Positions 13,226-21,781 of a stretch of DNA of 27,950 bases are shown one piece after another (position 1 is the stretch's first letter; each line of letters begins with the position of its first letter). The stretch is taken from positions 1 through 27,950 of the IMG/VR virus record IMGVR_UViG_3300022837_000065. One strand, 5' to 3'. Source of the stretch: a virus. A model generated the notes under the pieces. The model was not told the origin of the DNA, did not search any database, and saw nothing but the letters and a program-made list of their open reading frames with translations. The translations under genes and the position numbers were made by a program.

Positions 13226-13669
13226 ATGGACTTCACCAAATTTGACAGCCGCGCAGCCGCAGAACAGGGCCGCGACCTTCACCTGCAAAACCCAGCAACG
13301 GCAGAGCCAATCTTTGACGGCGACAAGCCTTGCATCGTGGTTGTTCGTGGAACTGAAAGCCGTGAGGCGCAGGCAGCGCTTGCCAAAATCCGCAAGTTGA
13401 AAATGGCGCAGGATAAAAAAGACGGCAAAGACAGCGGCGATGACGAAGCATCCCTAGAGGATATGCACCAGCGCCTTGTTGAGACAGCAATCCCGCTTGT
13501 GATCGGGTTTAAGAATATCAATCGCGGCGACAAGCCTGCAAAGGCACCAGCGGACGTAGAATGGTTCCTAAACTTGCAGCTAATCAACGGCGTTGAGGGC
13601 GAGCGTTCGTTTGTTGAGCAGGTCGCTAATCACGCCACAAAGCGTTCCAATTTTTTGGGAAACGCCTAA
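13226..13669 (+). CDS. tail assembly chaperone (lambda G analogue)
   Basis: A 147-residue protein with an AGGATAG ribosome site, located between the tail tube and the tape-measure genes as in lambda. Its N-terminal part is strand-rich (PIFDGDKPCIVVVRGTESREA), then helical and charged, with KKDGKDSGDDEASLED in the middle, and a C-terminal helix. Chaperones of this type coat the tape measure and recruit tube protein, but are absent from the virion. The last codons contain two overlapping slippery sequences, so a fraction of ribosomes should continue into the -1 frame. The normal product ends SNFLGNA. Confidence 0.85.
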   Translation: MDFTKFDSRAAAEQGRDLHLQNPATAEPIFDGDKPCIVVVRGTESREAQAALAKIRKLKMAQDKKDGKDSGDDEASLEDMHQRLVETAIPLVIGFKNINRGDKPAKAPADVEWFLNLQLINGVEGERSFVEQVANHATKRSNFLGNA

Positions 13670-14031
13670 GTCAGCTTGAACTTGCGGCGGCACAGATCGG
13701 GCATCTTAATAGCAAGCCCGATCACTGGACCGAAACCCGCGTTGAAAAGCTGATCGCGCAAAAGCGGCAGGTGCCTATGGTGCCTGTCAATGAAGGCCAG
13801 TATTTGCTTGATGCGCTTTTTGAAGTTGGACCCAGCGCAACGGCTGGCATGGGCGCGGAAATTCCTGTATCATGGTCTGAAGTTTGGGCATATGCCCAGG
13901 CTACGCAAAACCTGTCGGACCCGTGGGAATTTCGTGGTATTATGCAAATGTCGAAAGCCTTTGTAAAAGCCCGGCGAGATGGTGAAAGCGTGTTTGCAAT
14001 TCCGCCAATTGAGCAAGTGATCAATGACTGA
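13226..14031 (+). CDS. tail assembly chaperone, -1 frameshift product (GT analogue)
   Basis: The frame -1 to the preceding gene is open from 13630 to 14031 and has no good start of its own: the first in-frame GTG or ATG lies more than 100 bases inside. A -1 shift at the slippery site joins codon 146 of the G-type gene to 122 further residues, giving about 268 in total. The extension starts RLSQLELAAAQIG, carries WTETRVEKLIAQKRQ and PVNEGQYLLDALFE, and ends EQVIND. In lambda the T part recruits tail tube subunits, and the G:GT ratio is critical. The stop overlaps the start of the tape-measure fragment. This reading is inferred from frame, context and slippery sequence; the joined protein was not observed. 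Confidence 0.82.
13651..13663 (+). promoter_or_regulatory. programmed -1 frameshift site
   Basis: TTTTTTGGGAAAC contains two X-XXY-YYZ heptamers in the correct phase: T-TTT-TTG and G-GGA-AAC, sharing a G. The zero-frame stop follows two codons later (13667). G-GGA-AAC is closely like lambda's G-GGA-AAG. A perfect eight-pair stem (GATCGGGC 13695-13702 with GCCCGATC 13716-13723) lies 31 bases downstream, farther than usual for a stimulator. Confidence 0.85.
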
Positions 14032-14296
14032 CTTTGCAACGCTTTTTATAGCAGCAGACACACGCCAGATGAAGCAGGCCGAAAAGGCCATTGATGGCGT
14101 CACTAGGGCTGGCGGCGAGGCTGAAAGAGCAACCGACGCGCTTGGCATGGGTTTTGACGTCAGCGGAAAAAATGCCGAAACCGCAAGAGGCAAGTTTGAC
14201 ACCGCTGGGCGGAGTTTGCGGGGCATGATTGGCGTTGCCTCTGGTGTTGCTGCGGCATTGGCTGCGGCGATGGGCCGCAAACATTTCAAGGATTAA
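14024..14296 (+). CDS. stand-alone 90-residue paralogue of the tape-measure N-terminus
   Basis: The 90-residue product starts MTDFATLFIAADTRQMKQAEKA, matching the tape measure's own start (MADFANLVVGFDTSGLKKGEKA) at M-x-DFA-x-L, DT, K and EKA, with similar Ala/Gly-rich continuation (GGEAERATDAL versus AGAAEGKLRNA). It ends in a hydrophobic Ala-rich helix and KHFKD. The gene lies between the chaperone pair, which it overlaps by eight bases, and the tape measure, which it precedes by three bases. It is best read as a detached copy of the tape-measure head, either a recombination remnant left when a foreign 5' part was acquired or a short protein kept for assembly. Independent function is unknown. 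Confidence 0.65.
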   Translation: MTDFATLFIAADTRQMKQAEKAIDGVTRAGGEAERATDALGMGFDVSGKNAETARGKFDTAGRSLRGMIGVASGVAAALAAAMGRKHFKD

Positions 14297-14299
14297 AAC

Positions 14300-17200
14300 A
14301 TGGCAGACTTTGCAAACCTTGTGGTTGGTTTTGACACCTCCGGCCTTAAAAAAGGCGAGAAGGCTCTAGCAGACACAACAAAAGCTGCAGGTGCAGCCGA
14401 AGGCAAATTGAGAAACGCCAGCGGTCAGTTTTTAAAGGCGGGTGAAAGCGCAGATACAGCATCAAGGTCCCTTGATGGTTTCGGCAGCATAACAGGCGAA
14501 GTTCGTAATCTGGCCTTAGAAGCGGGAAAAGCGGTTGCAGCGCTTGCTATTGGTTTTTTCTCTATCCAAACAGCGCTTCAAGCTTTTGGAGATGCCAACT
14601 CTTTAAACTTAGCTCTTGCTGAAACCAATACTCTTCTTTCTGGCCTTCCTGGTGAAATTGATCTTGTCGCAACTTCAGCTAGAAATTTGGCCGACGCTTA
14701 CGGAACTTCAGACGAGGAACAAGTCAGGGCATTTTATCAGGCATTTAGCGCGGGTTCTAAAGACGCGGCAGAGGCAACCCAACTTTTACAAGCTGCCAAC
14801 ATGCTTGCGATTGGCGGCGTAACCGATGTGACTACCGGCGTTGACGCTCTAAGCACTGTTGTAAACGCCTTTGGATCGGATGTAATTACCGCAGCTGAAG
14901 CATCTGATTCTTTGTTTGTTGCTATGAAGGCTGGCAAAACTACTATTGGAGAACTTTCTGCCAGTCTTGGGCAAATTGTTCCTTTTGCAGCTCGGTCTGG
15001 TGTGTCGTTTGATGAAACGGCTGCTGCTCTTGCGGCACTAACGACTCAGGGCCTTTCTACGTCTACAGCTACAACCGGACTTCGCGCAATTTTGTCGTCA
15101 ATTATTGACCCAACAGACAAAGCTGCAAAAGCTGCAAGCGATCTGAGTCTTGAATTTAGCACCCAGGCAATTAAAGCCAAAGGATTTTCTGGATTTCTTG
15201 ACGATGTTATTGACAAAACTGGTGGCAGCGAAACTGTTATTGCTAAATTATTTGGCTCTGTGGAAGCTCTTGGCGCAGTTCTAGCTTTTTCTGCCGGTGC
15301 AGGGGACAAATTTGCCGATATTCTTGTAGACATGGAAGACAAAGCAGGATCGGCAGCCCTTGCAATGGACACAATCGACGCTTCGGCTGCTGACAGGCTT
15401 GGCGATGCGTTTCAATCTATCTCAAACACATTCACAAGGCTTGCGGAAAACTCTTTGCCAATGGCCGCCGCCGCTGCGGAAGTTCTTGCTAGCTCAATAT
15501 CTTTTGTAGCGGGAAGCGGAGAAGCATTGGTAGCCGTCAGCAAAATACTTGCGGTTGTTTTGGCAGGATTGGCCGTTGGTCAAATCCCAGCGCTGGTTAC
15601 GGGCTTTGTTGCGTTGACTGCAGGCGTGACTGCAACAGGCATTGCTACAACTATATTCACGTCCATAGTCACAGCGGCGCGAATTGCTCTTATCGCACTT
15701 GGAGGGCCGCTGGGGCTTGTCTATGGCATATTGGGCGCGGGCGCTACGGCGTGGGTTCTATGGGGTGATAACGCAAAAGAAGGCGAAACAGCGGCTTATG
15801 ACGCGGCGCTTGGGACTAAAGAATTAAATTCGGCACTTCGAAAGTTTTCGCAAGATGTAACACCCGCAGCGGCGGCTTCTGCCATTGATATGGCAAACTC
15901 GAACCACGAACTTGCAAAGTCTGCTTTTGATGCGGCACGCGGAGAACTGGCAAAAGCGCGAGCTGTTGCAACAGCCGGAAATGCCTTGCTTGACGCAAAT
16001 CCATTAACTGCAGGCGGGGATTCTGGATACTCAATTGCAATGGCTCAAAATGCGGCAACCGCATTGGCGCGAGTCTCAGAAGCCGAGCGCCAATTGGCAT
16101 TGGCTGAACTTGAACGAAAGCGAGCGGTAACAGTGGTTACTGGCGCACTTTCTGAGCAAATGACGCAAACGATTGCAACAATAGCTGCAAATAGCAAATT
16201 GGAAATTAGTCTTGACGCTAGCGTGTCTGGGCTTTCCGATGTTAGCGCTGGAGCTGTCGCCGCAGCAAGCTCAATTGAGGAGTTGACCCCAGCACTGACA
16301 GACGCAGAGAAAGCAGCGCAAAGCTACGCTAGCACCATGCAGGGGTTTGTCGTGGATGGCATCGGCAAGGCCGTGGACAACATGGTTGACCGCTTTACTG
16401 GCGGCTTGAAGTCGATCAATGATATATTTGTTTCCACGATAAAGCAGATGATTGCCTTTGCGATCAAGAACAAGATCATGCTGTCGCTGGGCATGGGCGG
16501 TTCGGGTGCTGGCACAATGGCATCGGCTGGCACTGGCGGCGCTGGTATGCTTGGCAGTATAGGTTCCTTCGCAGGAAGCATTGGTACCGGCGCATCGGTC
16601 ACAATGAATGGATTAATGACTGGTGGCGGCTTTAGTCCGATGATGGGTGCTATTAGCGGCGGGCTTGGGGCCGGTGGCGCGGCAGGCATTGGCACGGCTA
16701 TCGGCGCAGCGCTTCCCGTGATCGGCGCTGTCGTTGCTGGACTGACCTTGCTTTCGTCTATCGCTGCCAAGCGTGCAGCCAAGCGACTTGAGGCGGCAAC
16801 TAATGCCAACAATGCTGCGCTGGAAAATGTTGAGAAAGAGCATAACGCGCGCGTTGCGGAAATAACGACACGGCTGCAAGCCAATGCAGATGCTACGCAA
16901 GCCCTAATCCAGTCGTTGCAAACGCTGGCCCAGATGGAACAAGAGCGCGAACAGGCCGCGCGGGCAATCCTTAATGAGCGTGCCAACCTTGAAATTGAAT
17001 TGCTGCGCCTGCAAAACGACACGGTTGCTTTGCGCGAGCGTGAGATTGCCGCGACAGAGCCGGTCAACCGCCAGCTTCGCCGCTTTATCTTGGCAATGGG
17101 TGATGCGGCAGAAGCTATCGAGGCACAGCGTCGTGCCGTTGAAGGGCTGGCAAGCGCAGGTCGGGGTATTGTTGAATTTGTGCGGGGCATAACTGGTCAG

Positions 17201-18565
17201 GCACAGCTTTCGTTCCGTCAGGACTTGGCGCTAGCGCAGGGCGGCGATGTGGGGGCCTCTGGACGTATCACTGAGTCAGCACAGGGCGCGATTGACCAAG
17301 CTCGCTCACAGGCCCGCACGGGGCTTGAGGTGGACCGTTTTATTGCGCAAACGGCGGCCAGCCTGTTGGCATTGCCCGCAGTGGCAACATTTGAGGAAAT
17401 GCAGATTGATCTGCTTGATGAAATCAGCAGCGGCATTGGCGATCTGACAAAGCTGCAAAGCGACACGCAGCAAAAGATGATGCGAGCAATTAATGATGGG
17501 TTCTTTACCATCGACAGCAACCTTGATGGCAAGCTGACGTTTGCAGAGTTGCAGCGCGGTCTTGGAGATATTGCAACCGATCAAGAATTGCGTGCAATAT
17601 TTGGTTTGCTAGACAAAAACCAAGACGGCGTTATTGACCAATTCGAAAAAATTATTAGCGGGCAAGACGCAAACAACAATAGTCTTGCATCCGTAATCAA
17701 AAATGGTTTTGGTCTTCTAGATAGCAACCTTGATGGCAAATTGACGTTTGCAGAGTTGCAGCGCGGGCTGGGGCATATTGCTACTGATGCTCAACTGCGA
17801 TCTGTGTTTAACGCTGTTGACGCCAACGGCAGCGGCACGATTGACCGGCTGGAAAGCCTCGGCGGTTCAAACGAAAACATCGACGAAAACACGCTGTTTG
17901 CGGCGCGGGAGGCGCTGAACCAGCTTTCAGAACTGAAGCTGATCGCAGGCGAGACGGCCAACAACACACGGCGTGTTATGAATTTGACGACGGCAATTCA
18001 AGATTTAATTTTGTCTCAAAGGTTATCAGCCACATCGCTAGTCTCAAGTTTGGAGGCGCAAAGGGCTGCGGCTCAGAAAACACTGACAAACGCGCAGAAT
18101 GCCATATCAGGCACCCCTAGCACAGTCGTCTTGCAGTCTCGCAAAAAAGGATTTTTGGGCATTGGGAGTCGTCCAGAAATCCGAGGCGCAAATCCCACAT
18201 TCATTGCGCTTGAAGCGGACATCCGCCGCGCGCAGGAAGAACTGGCGTCTTTGGATGCACAGCTTAAAGCCGTTCCTCAGTTTGCCGCCGGCGGCTCTCA
18301 CATGGGCGGTGCGCGCATCGTGGGTGAGCGCGGTCCAGAACTTGAGTTCACGGGGCCAAGCCAAATTCACAGCAATGCAAACACAATGCAGATGCTTTCG
18401 AACGCGCCTGTTGTGTCTGAGTTGAAAGAACTGCGGCGCGAAATGACTGCCATGCGCGATGAGCAGCGCCAGCTTGGCATCCAGACTGCCCGTAACACAG
18501 ATAGAACTTACCGCGTTCTGCGCGAGTTTGATGTAATTGGCCTGCCACCGGAGCGCCCAGCATGA
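14300..18565 (+). CDS. tape-measure protein with EF-hand repeats
   Basis: The longest gene, 1,421 residues, sets tail length and is threaded in the tube. Residues 1-400 are helical; 407-492 are strongly hydrophobic (ILAVVLAGLAVGQIPALV, then IALIALGGPLGLVYGILGAG), suited to inserting in the host membrane. Around 725-830 is a Gly/Met/Ala-rich hydrophobic stretch, then coiled coil (825-920). Residues 1072-1185 contain four calcium-loop EF-hand motifs. The C-terminus (FAAGGSHMGGARIVGERGPEL) is a hallmark of tape measures. The first two kilobases are AT-richer and use other synonymous codons than the rest, with a shift near 16330, suggesting a mosaic origin. The ATG follows a short gap after the N-terminal paralogue. 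Confidence 0.95.
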   Translation: MADFANLVVGFDTSGLKKGEKALADTTKAAGAAEGKLRNASGQFLKAGESADTASRSLDGFGSITGEVRNLALEAGKAVAALAIGFFSIQTALQAFGDANSLNLALAETNTLLSGLPGEIDLVATSARNLADAYGTSDEEQVRAFYQAFSAGSKDAAEATQLLQAANMLAIGGVTDVTTGVDALSTVVNAFGSDVITAAEASDSLFVAMKAGKTTIGELSASLGQIVPFAARSGVSFDETAAALAALTTQGLSTSTATTGLRAILSSIIDPTDKAAKAASDLSLEFSTQAIKAKGFSGFLDDVIDKTGGSETVIAKLFGSVEALGAVLAFSAGAGDKFADILVDMEDKAGSAALAMDTIDASAADRLGDAFQSISNTFTRLAENSLPMAAAAAEVLASSISFVAGSGEALVAVSKILAVVLAGLAVGQIPALVTGFVALTAGVTATGIATTIFTSIVTAARIALIALGGPLGLVYGILGAGATAWVLWGDNAKEGETAAYDAALGTKELNSALRKFSQDVTPAAAASAIDMANSNHELAKSAFDAARGELAKARAVATAGNALLDANPLTAGGDSGYSIAMAQNAATALARVSEAERQLALAELERKRAVTVVTGALSEQMTQTIATIAANSKLEISLDASVSGLSDVSAGAVAAASSIEELTPALTDAEKAAQSYASTMQGFVVDGIGKAVDNMVDRFTGGLKSINDIFVSTIKQMIAFAIKNKIMLSLGMGGSGAGTMASAGTGGAGMLGSIGSFAGSIGTGASVTMNGLMTGGGFSPMMGAISGGLGAGGAAGIGTAIGAALPVIGAVVAGLTLLSSIAAKRAAKRLEAATNANNAALENVEKEHNARVAEITTRLQANADATQALIQSLQTLAQMEQEREQAARAILNERANLEIELLRLQNDTVALREREIAATEPVNRQLRRFILAMGDAAEAIEAQRRAVEGLASAGRGIVEFVRGITGQAQLSFRQDLALAQGGDVGASGRITESAQGAIDQARSQARTGLEVDRFIAQTAASLLALPAVATFEEMQIDLLDEISSGIGDLTKLQSDTQQKMMRAINDGFFTIDSNLDGKLTFAELQRGLGDIATDQELRAIFGLLDKNQDGVIDQFEKIISGQDANNNSLASVIKNGFGLLDSNLDGKLTFAELQRGLGHIATDAQLRSVFNAVDANGSGTIDRLESLGGSNENIDENTLFAAREALNQLSELKLIAGETANNTRRVMNLTTAIQDLILSQRLSATSLVSSLEAQRAAAQKTLTNAQNAISGTPSTVVLQSRKKGFLGIGSRPEIRGANPTFIALEADIRRAQEELASLDAQLKAVPQFAAGGSHMGGARIVGERGPELEFTGPSQIHSNANTMQMLSNAPVVSELKELRREMTAMRDEQRQLGIQTARNTDRTYRVLREFDVIGLPPERPA
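17513..17854 (+). repeat. duplicated EF-hand pair in the tape measure
   Basis: Calcium-binding loops begin at residues 1072 (DSNLDGKLTFAE), 1105 (DKNQDGVIDQFE), 1141 (DSNLDGKLTFAE again) and 1174 (DANGSGTIDRLE). Loops 1 and 3 are identical in protein and nearly so in DNA, with AELQRGLG[DH]IATD following both. The unit is 69 codons (207 bases), so a two-EF-hand block has been duplicated in tandem, recently enough to keep DNA similarity. Oxygen ligands at loop positions 1, 3, 5 and 12 are present in the first three; loop 4 has Ser at position 5. Confidence 0.88.
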
Positions 18566-19458
18566 GAGTTATTGACCCAATCGAAATGACGGATGCGATC
18601 CTCACATCCAGCACGGTGCCAGAAAATGACTTCGACTTGTGGGATGTTGGCACTGCATACGTTACTGGCGACAAGGTTATCGTTCTTAGCACGCACCGCA
18701 TTTATGAAGCGCTGCAAAACAGCACAGGCACCAATCCGACAACGGACGACGAAACAACTTGGCTGGACATTGGGGCCACCAATCGCTGGCGCGTTTTTGA
18801 TGGATCAATCGAAGGGCAGACCACGCAGGCCACGTCAATTGAATACGTTTTTACGGTTGACGGCAACTACGGCGGCTTGGCGTTGCTAAACCTAATCGGA
18901 TCTGCGTTCACTGTTGACATCACAGACGTTGTGGATGGTGCCTTGCCAACAATCACGGTTCCACTTTCTGATTCGTCTGGCGTAATTGATTGGTTCACTT
19001 ATTTCTACGCACCAGTCGTTCAGCGCCGAGAGGTTATTCTTTCTGACCTGCCAATTTATAATGGGGCAATCGTTACTGTTGAATTGACAGGCAGTGGTAC
19101 AGTAGCGATCGGGGAGATTGTCGTTGGCGTTGACAATGAATTGGGCAAATCAACCACTGGCACATCGCTTGGGATTGAGGACTTTAGCACAAAAAGCAAA
19201 GACGAGTTTGGCCGCACGTTTATTCTTGAGCGCGCGTTTGCAAATACAGTCAGCTTTGAGTTTGCGTTTCCAACTGCTACATCGCGCAGGGTTCGTCGCA
19301 TCCTTAGCGATCTGCGCGCCAAGCCCGCTGTTTATTACACCAAAGAAGAACAGATTGACTTCGGCGGCACGGTCTATGGTTTTCCAAGAGATTTTCGTAT
19401 AAACTTGCAAACGCCAACCATTGCGTTTGCCACACTTGAAATCGAGGGCTTGACATGA
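18562..19458 (+). CDS. distal tail protein with carbohydrate-binding-like module
   Basis: A 298-residue protein whose ATG overlaps the tape-measure stop. After a short start, residues 25-70 resemble a CBM5/12 (chitin/cellulose-binding) module: DLWDVGTAYVTGDKVIV, an aromatic-rich strand with YEAL and TNPTTDDETTWLDIG. The rest is strand-rich (VFTVDGNYGGLALLNL, RREVILSDLPIYNGAIV, IDFGGTVYGFPRDFRI). Position between tape measure and fibre fits a distal tail or baseplate protein that touches the cell surface. Similar modules at the front of tail proteins probably bind envelope or capsule sugars. The fibre gene next door carries a related motif. The family is not named securely. Confidence 0.65.
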   Translation: MRVIDPIEMTDAILTSSTVPENDFDLWDVGTAYVTGDKVIVLSTHRIYEALQNSTGTNPTTDDETTWLDIGATNRWRVFDGSIEGQTTQATSIEYVFTVDGNYGGLALLNLIGSAFTVDITDVVDGALPTITVPLSDSSGVIDWFTYFYAPVVQRREVILSDLPIYNGAIVTVELTGSGTVAIGEIVVGVDNELGKSTTGTSLGIEDFSTKSKDEFGRTFILERAFANTVSFEFAFPTATSRRVRRILSDLRAKPAVYYTKEEQIDFGGTVYGFPRDFRINLQTPTIAFATLEIEGLT

Positions 19459-21485
19459 GCATCACACAGCTACCACCAGCGCCAAGTAGGACGGATCCGG
19501 CTACGTTTTCAACGCGCGCTGATACGTTCGTAGCTGCGTTGCCCACCTTTGTGACAGAAGCAAACGCAACAGCCGCAAATGTAACTGCAAGAGAAAACCA
19601 AATTGAAGCAAGCGCGGCGGCAGCGGCAAGCAGCGAGGCGGCAGCAGCGGCAAGCGAAAACCAGGCCCTTGAGTATCGCAATGAAGCGGTGGAGGCTTCT
19701 GGGGCAGTGCTGTGGGTCGCTGGGACATCATACGCGATTGGCGATGGTGTTGTTTCCCCGACTAACTTCAAATCCTATCGCGACAAAGTTGGAGGGGTTA
19801 GCAACACGGACCCTGCTAACGATTTAGCTCGCTGGTTAATCCTTGAGGTTTCGCGGCTAGAAGCAATCGCAACCACCAAAGCTGTCACAGCCGTAGATGT
19901 GTTTGTTTACGACACCAGCAAGGACTCAGACGGTGGTGCATGGCGTAAGCGGTGCCAGCATACGAGCTGGTATAACGAGCCGCTCAACACCACCACGCGC
20001 GGGGCGCGGCGGGAGTTTCCTGCGGTTGCTGTAATTGTGGCTGAGGCGAACAATGTCACGATTTACGATGGTGATGATCCTACGCTGCCTATGTGGATGG
20101 TGTTTACTGTCCTAACTTCATACACCCAAGGTATAATTACTGGCGGTAATTCTCCAAGAACCTTACAGCTTTCTTCCCTAAATGGCCTTATGTCTGTCGG
20201 TGTTGAAAACGGCACGAATGGAAACACTGGAACAAACGGGCTATTTCGGGTGAACTTCATTGCAGATACTGGCCGCAAAACAAGCGGCGGTGTGGACATA
20301 TTGTTTAGGGCTGGCATTGATAAAAGAAACTTAACTGGGTTTGTTAATTATTTAAGTGACCCAAGCATTTCAGCGCAGCGCATTGTTAATTCCAGCGTCA
20401 AAGACGTAGCCATGACCGTCCTGCCCGACGCACCCATCGACCCTGCGACTGGTCTGTCCGTGCCGACTATTGCAGTGGCAACAAGCGGTGGCGTGTCGGT
20501 GATTAAGGACAATGGCACCGTCGTCAGTCTGGTCAACTATGTCACCGCACCCCTGTGGGTTGCATTTGTCGATGTGGGTGGGGTCACAAAAATCTTCACC
20601 ACGTCGCGATACGAAAACTTTGTCAACATCTTCGACATTCCCAGCGCAAACTTTAACACGGGAAACTTCTGGCCAAACTTCTCGATTGCGGGCTTGTCAT
20701 ATGCTCGGCGGTTTTCCGACGGCAAAGATCGGCTGAATATCGGGGCACATAACGGCGTCGTTCAGTATCTGAAAGACGCCAAGCTGACCAACCTTAACAA
20801 CACATCCGCTGGCTTTGGCATCCCGGTTACGAGCTACATCACGACGGGCTACAACACCGGCTGGATGCCTGGCAATATCAAGGGCGCGTTTCTTGCGGAT
20901 ACCGACGACACAGATCTGGTTGGAGGAACTGATGCTGACCGCAGCGTTAATGCTAATCCGCTCACTGTGAATGGAACGATCACCCGCACACCTGTAGCAA
21001 CTGGCGCTGATCTTGTTGGGTACAGCGGGTTCTCCGAGACCAACTATCTCGAAGGCACCGACGCGACCTACGCCGACACGCTCTATGCGCTTGGCTGGGA
21101 GCAAACCGCGGGCGTCTGGGAGTTCAAGCACGGGGTCGTCAGCGCAGCGCCGATTGACGGGCTGACAATCACGGGCACGACGCTCAAGATCGCCGGGACG
21201 AAGCCGAAGGCGCTGGTGCGCGTCACCGCGACCACACCGACGGCCTCCCAGCTTGCCAAGATCCAGGCCGACGAGAAGGTTCTGTTCCAAGACGGGGCGC
21301 AGGCCACTTTGTTCGGGGCATCTGACGCTGTGACGGCCTTGGCTCATGACCCTGTAACTGACTTGCTTCATGTGGGAACCTCGGCAGGACGTTCAGTCTT
21401 CCAAGGTCTGCGTCGGGTATCTAACACAACAACTGCGGTGGGAACTGCAATCAGCGCATCTAACGGATTGGTGGTGGAAGAATGA
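19455..21485 (+). CDS. tail fibre / receptor-binding protein
   Basis: A 676-residue protein starting with an ATGA overlap. It begins MSITQLPPAPSRTDPATFST, a short virion-attachment opening seen in siphophage fibres, then an Ala/Glu coiled coil (about 38-82). Residues 87-131 repeat the GTSYAIGDGVV carbohydrate-binding-like motif of the previous gene. The region 220-470 is strand- and Gly/Asn-rich, perhaps a propeller or spike. The last 200 residues (DTDLVGGTDADRSVNANPL, TGADLVGYSGFSETNYLEG, then VTALAHDPVTDLLHVGTSAG) resemble a C-terminal receptor-binding domain found in other phage fibres. DNA from about 20,400 onwards is GC-richer than the part before it, which suggests exchange of the tip. 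Confidence 0.8.
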   Translation: MSITQLPPAPSRTDPATFSTRADTFVAALPTFVTEANATAANVTARENQIEASAAAAASSEAAAAASENQALEYRNEAVEASGAVLWVAGTSYAIGDGVVSPTNFKSYRDKVGGVSNTDPANDLARWLILEVSRLEAIATTKAVTAVDVFVYDTSKDSDGGAWRKRCQHTSWYNEPLNTTTRGARREFPAVAVIVAEANNVTIYDGDDPTLPMWMVFTVLTSYTQGIITGGNSPRTLQLSSLNGLMSVGVENGTNGNTGTNGLFRVNFIADTGRKTSGGVDILFRAGIDKRNLTGFVNYLSDPSISAQRIVNSSVKDVAMTVLPDAPIDPATGLSVPTIAVATSGGVSVIKDNGTVVSLVNYVTAPLWVAFVDVGGVTKIFTTSRYENFVNIFDIPSANFNTGNFWPNFSIAGLSYARRFSDGKDRLNIGAHNGVVQYLKDAKLTNLNNTSAGFGIPVTSYITTGYNTGWMPGNIKGAFLADTDDTDLVGGTDADRSVNANPLTVNGTITRTPVATGADLVGYSGFSETNYLEGTDATYADTLYALGWEQTAGVWEFKHGVVSAAPIDGLTITGTTLKIAGTKPKALVRVTATTPTASQLAKIQADEKVLFQDGAQATLFGASDAVTALAHDPVTDLLHVGTSAGRSVFQGLRRVSNTTTAVGTAISASNGLVVEE

Positions 21486-21781
21486 CTGTCATAATTGAAA
21501 AACCAGCGGTCAATCTCCGTGAGGAACTGGCCGACCTTCGTAATCAACCCCGATATGTGCAGGAAGTATTCTGGTTTGCAGGTGACGCAAGCGAGACCGA
21601 CTTCGCCCTTGATCGTGGGTGGAAGCCCAAGTTTGTCTATGACGCTGGGGCATTGCAGAAGGAAGGCTCAGCGGACGACTACACGGTCAGCTACGACGGA
21701 TTCATCTACACTGTCGTCTTTTCCACTGCACCTGCCAGCGGCGCTGACGTGGGCATCATCTCTGAGCGGGAGGATTACTGA
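21482..21781 (+). CDS. hypothetical fibre-associated protein (99 aa)
   Basis: A 99-residue protein coupled to the fibre gene by an ATGA overlap. It begins MTVIIEKPAVNLREELADLR, helical, then becomes strand-rich and aromatic (EVFWFAGDASETDFALDRGW, YTVSYDGFIYTVVFS), ending in ISEREDY. The C-terminal part looks like a small beta-sandwich, as in short proteins that decorate or help assemble fibres. I do not recognise a family. The stop shares a base with the next ATG (TGATG). Confidence 0.55.
   Translation: MTVIIEKPAVNLREELADLRNQPRYVQEVFWFAGDASETDFALDRGWKPKFVYDAGALQKEGSADDYTVSYDGFIYTVVFSTAPASGADVGIISEREDY

Noticed and set aside
15510-15530. GCGGGAAGC resembling the GGGAN hairpin
   Set aside because: Only two pairs can form and it lies mid-gene in the tape measure.
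16324-17190. 288-codon minus-strand frame under the tape measure
   Set aside because: Low-complexity Ala/Ser/Pro product mirrors the Gly/Ala codons of the sense gene.
17513-17854. Direct DNA repeats considered as a mobile or CRISPR-like repeat
   Set aside because: They are in frame and encode EF-hand units; only two copies exist, without spacers.
20697-21371. 224-codon minus-strand frame under the fibre tip
   Set aside because: Arg/Gly/Leu-rich shadow with no ribosome site.
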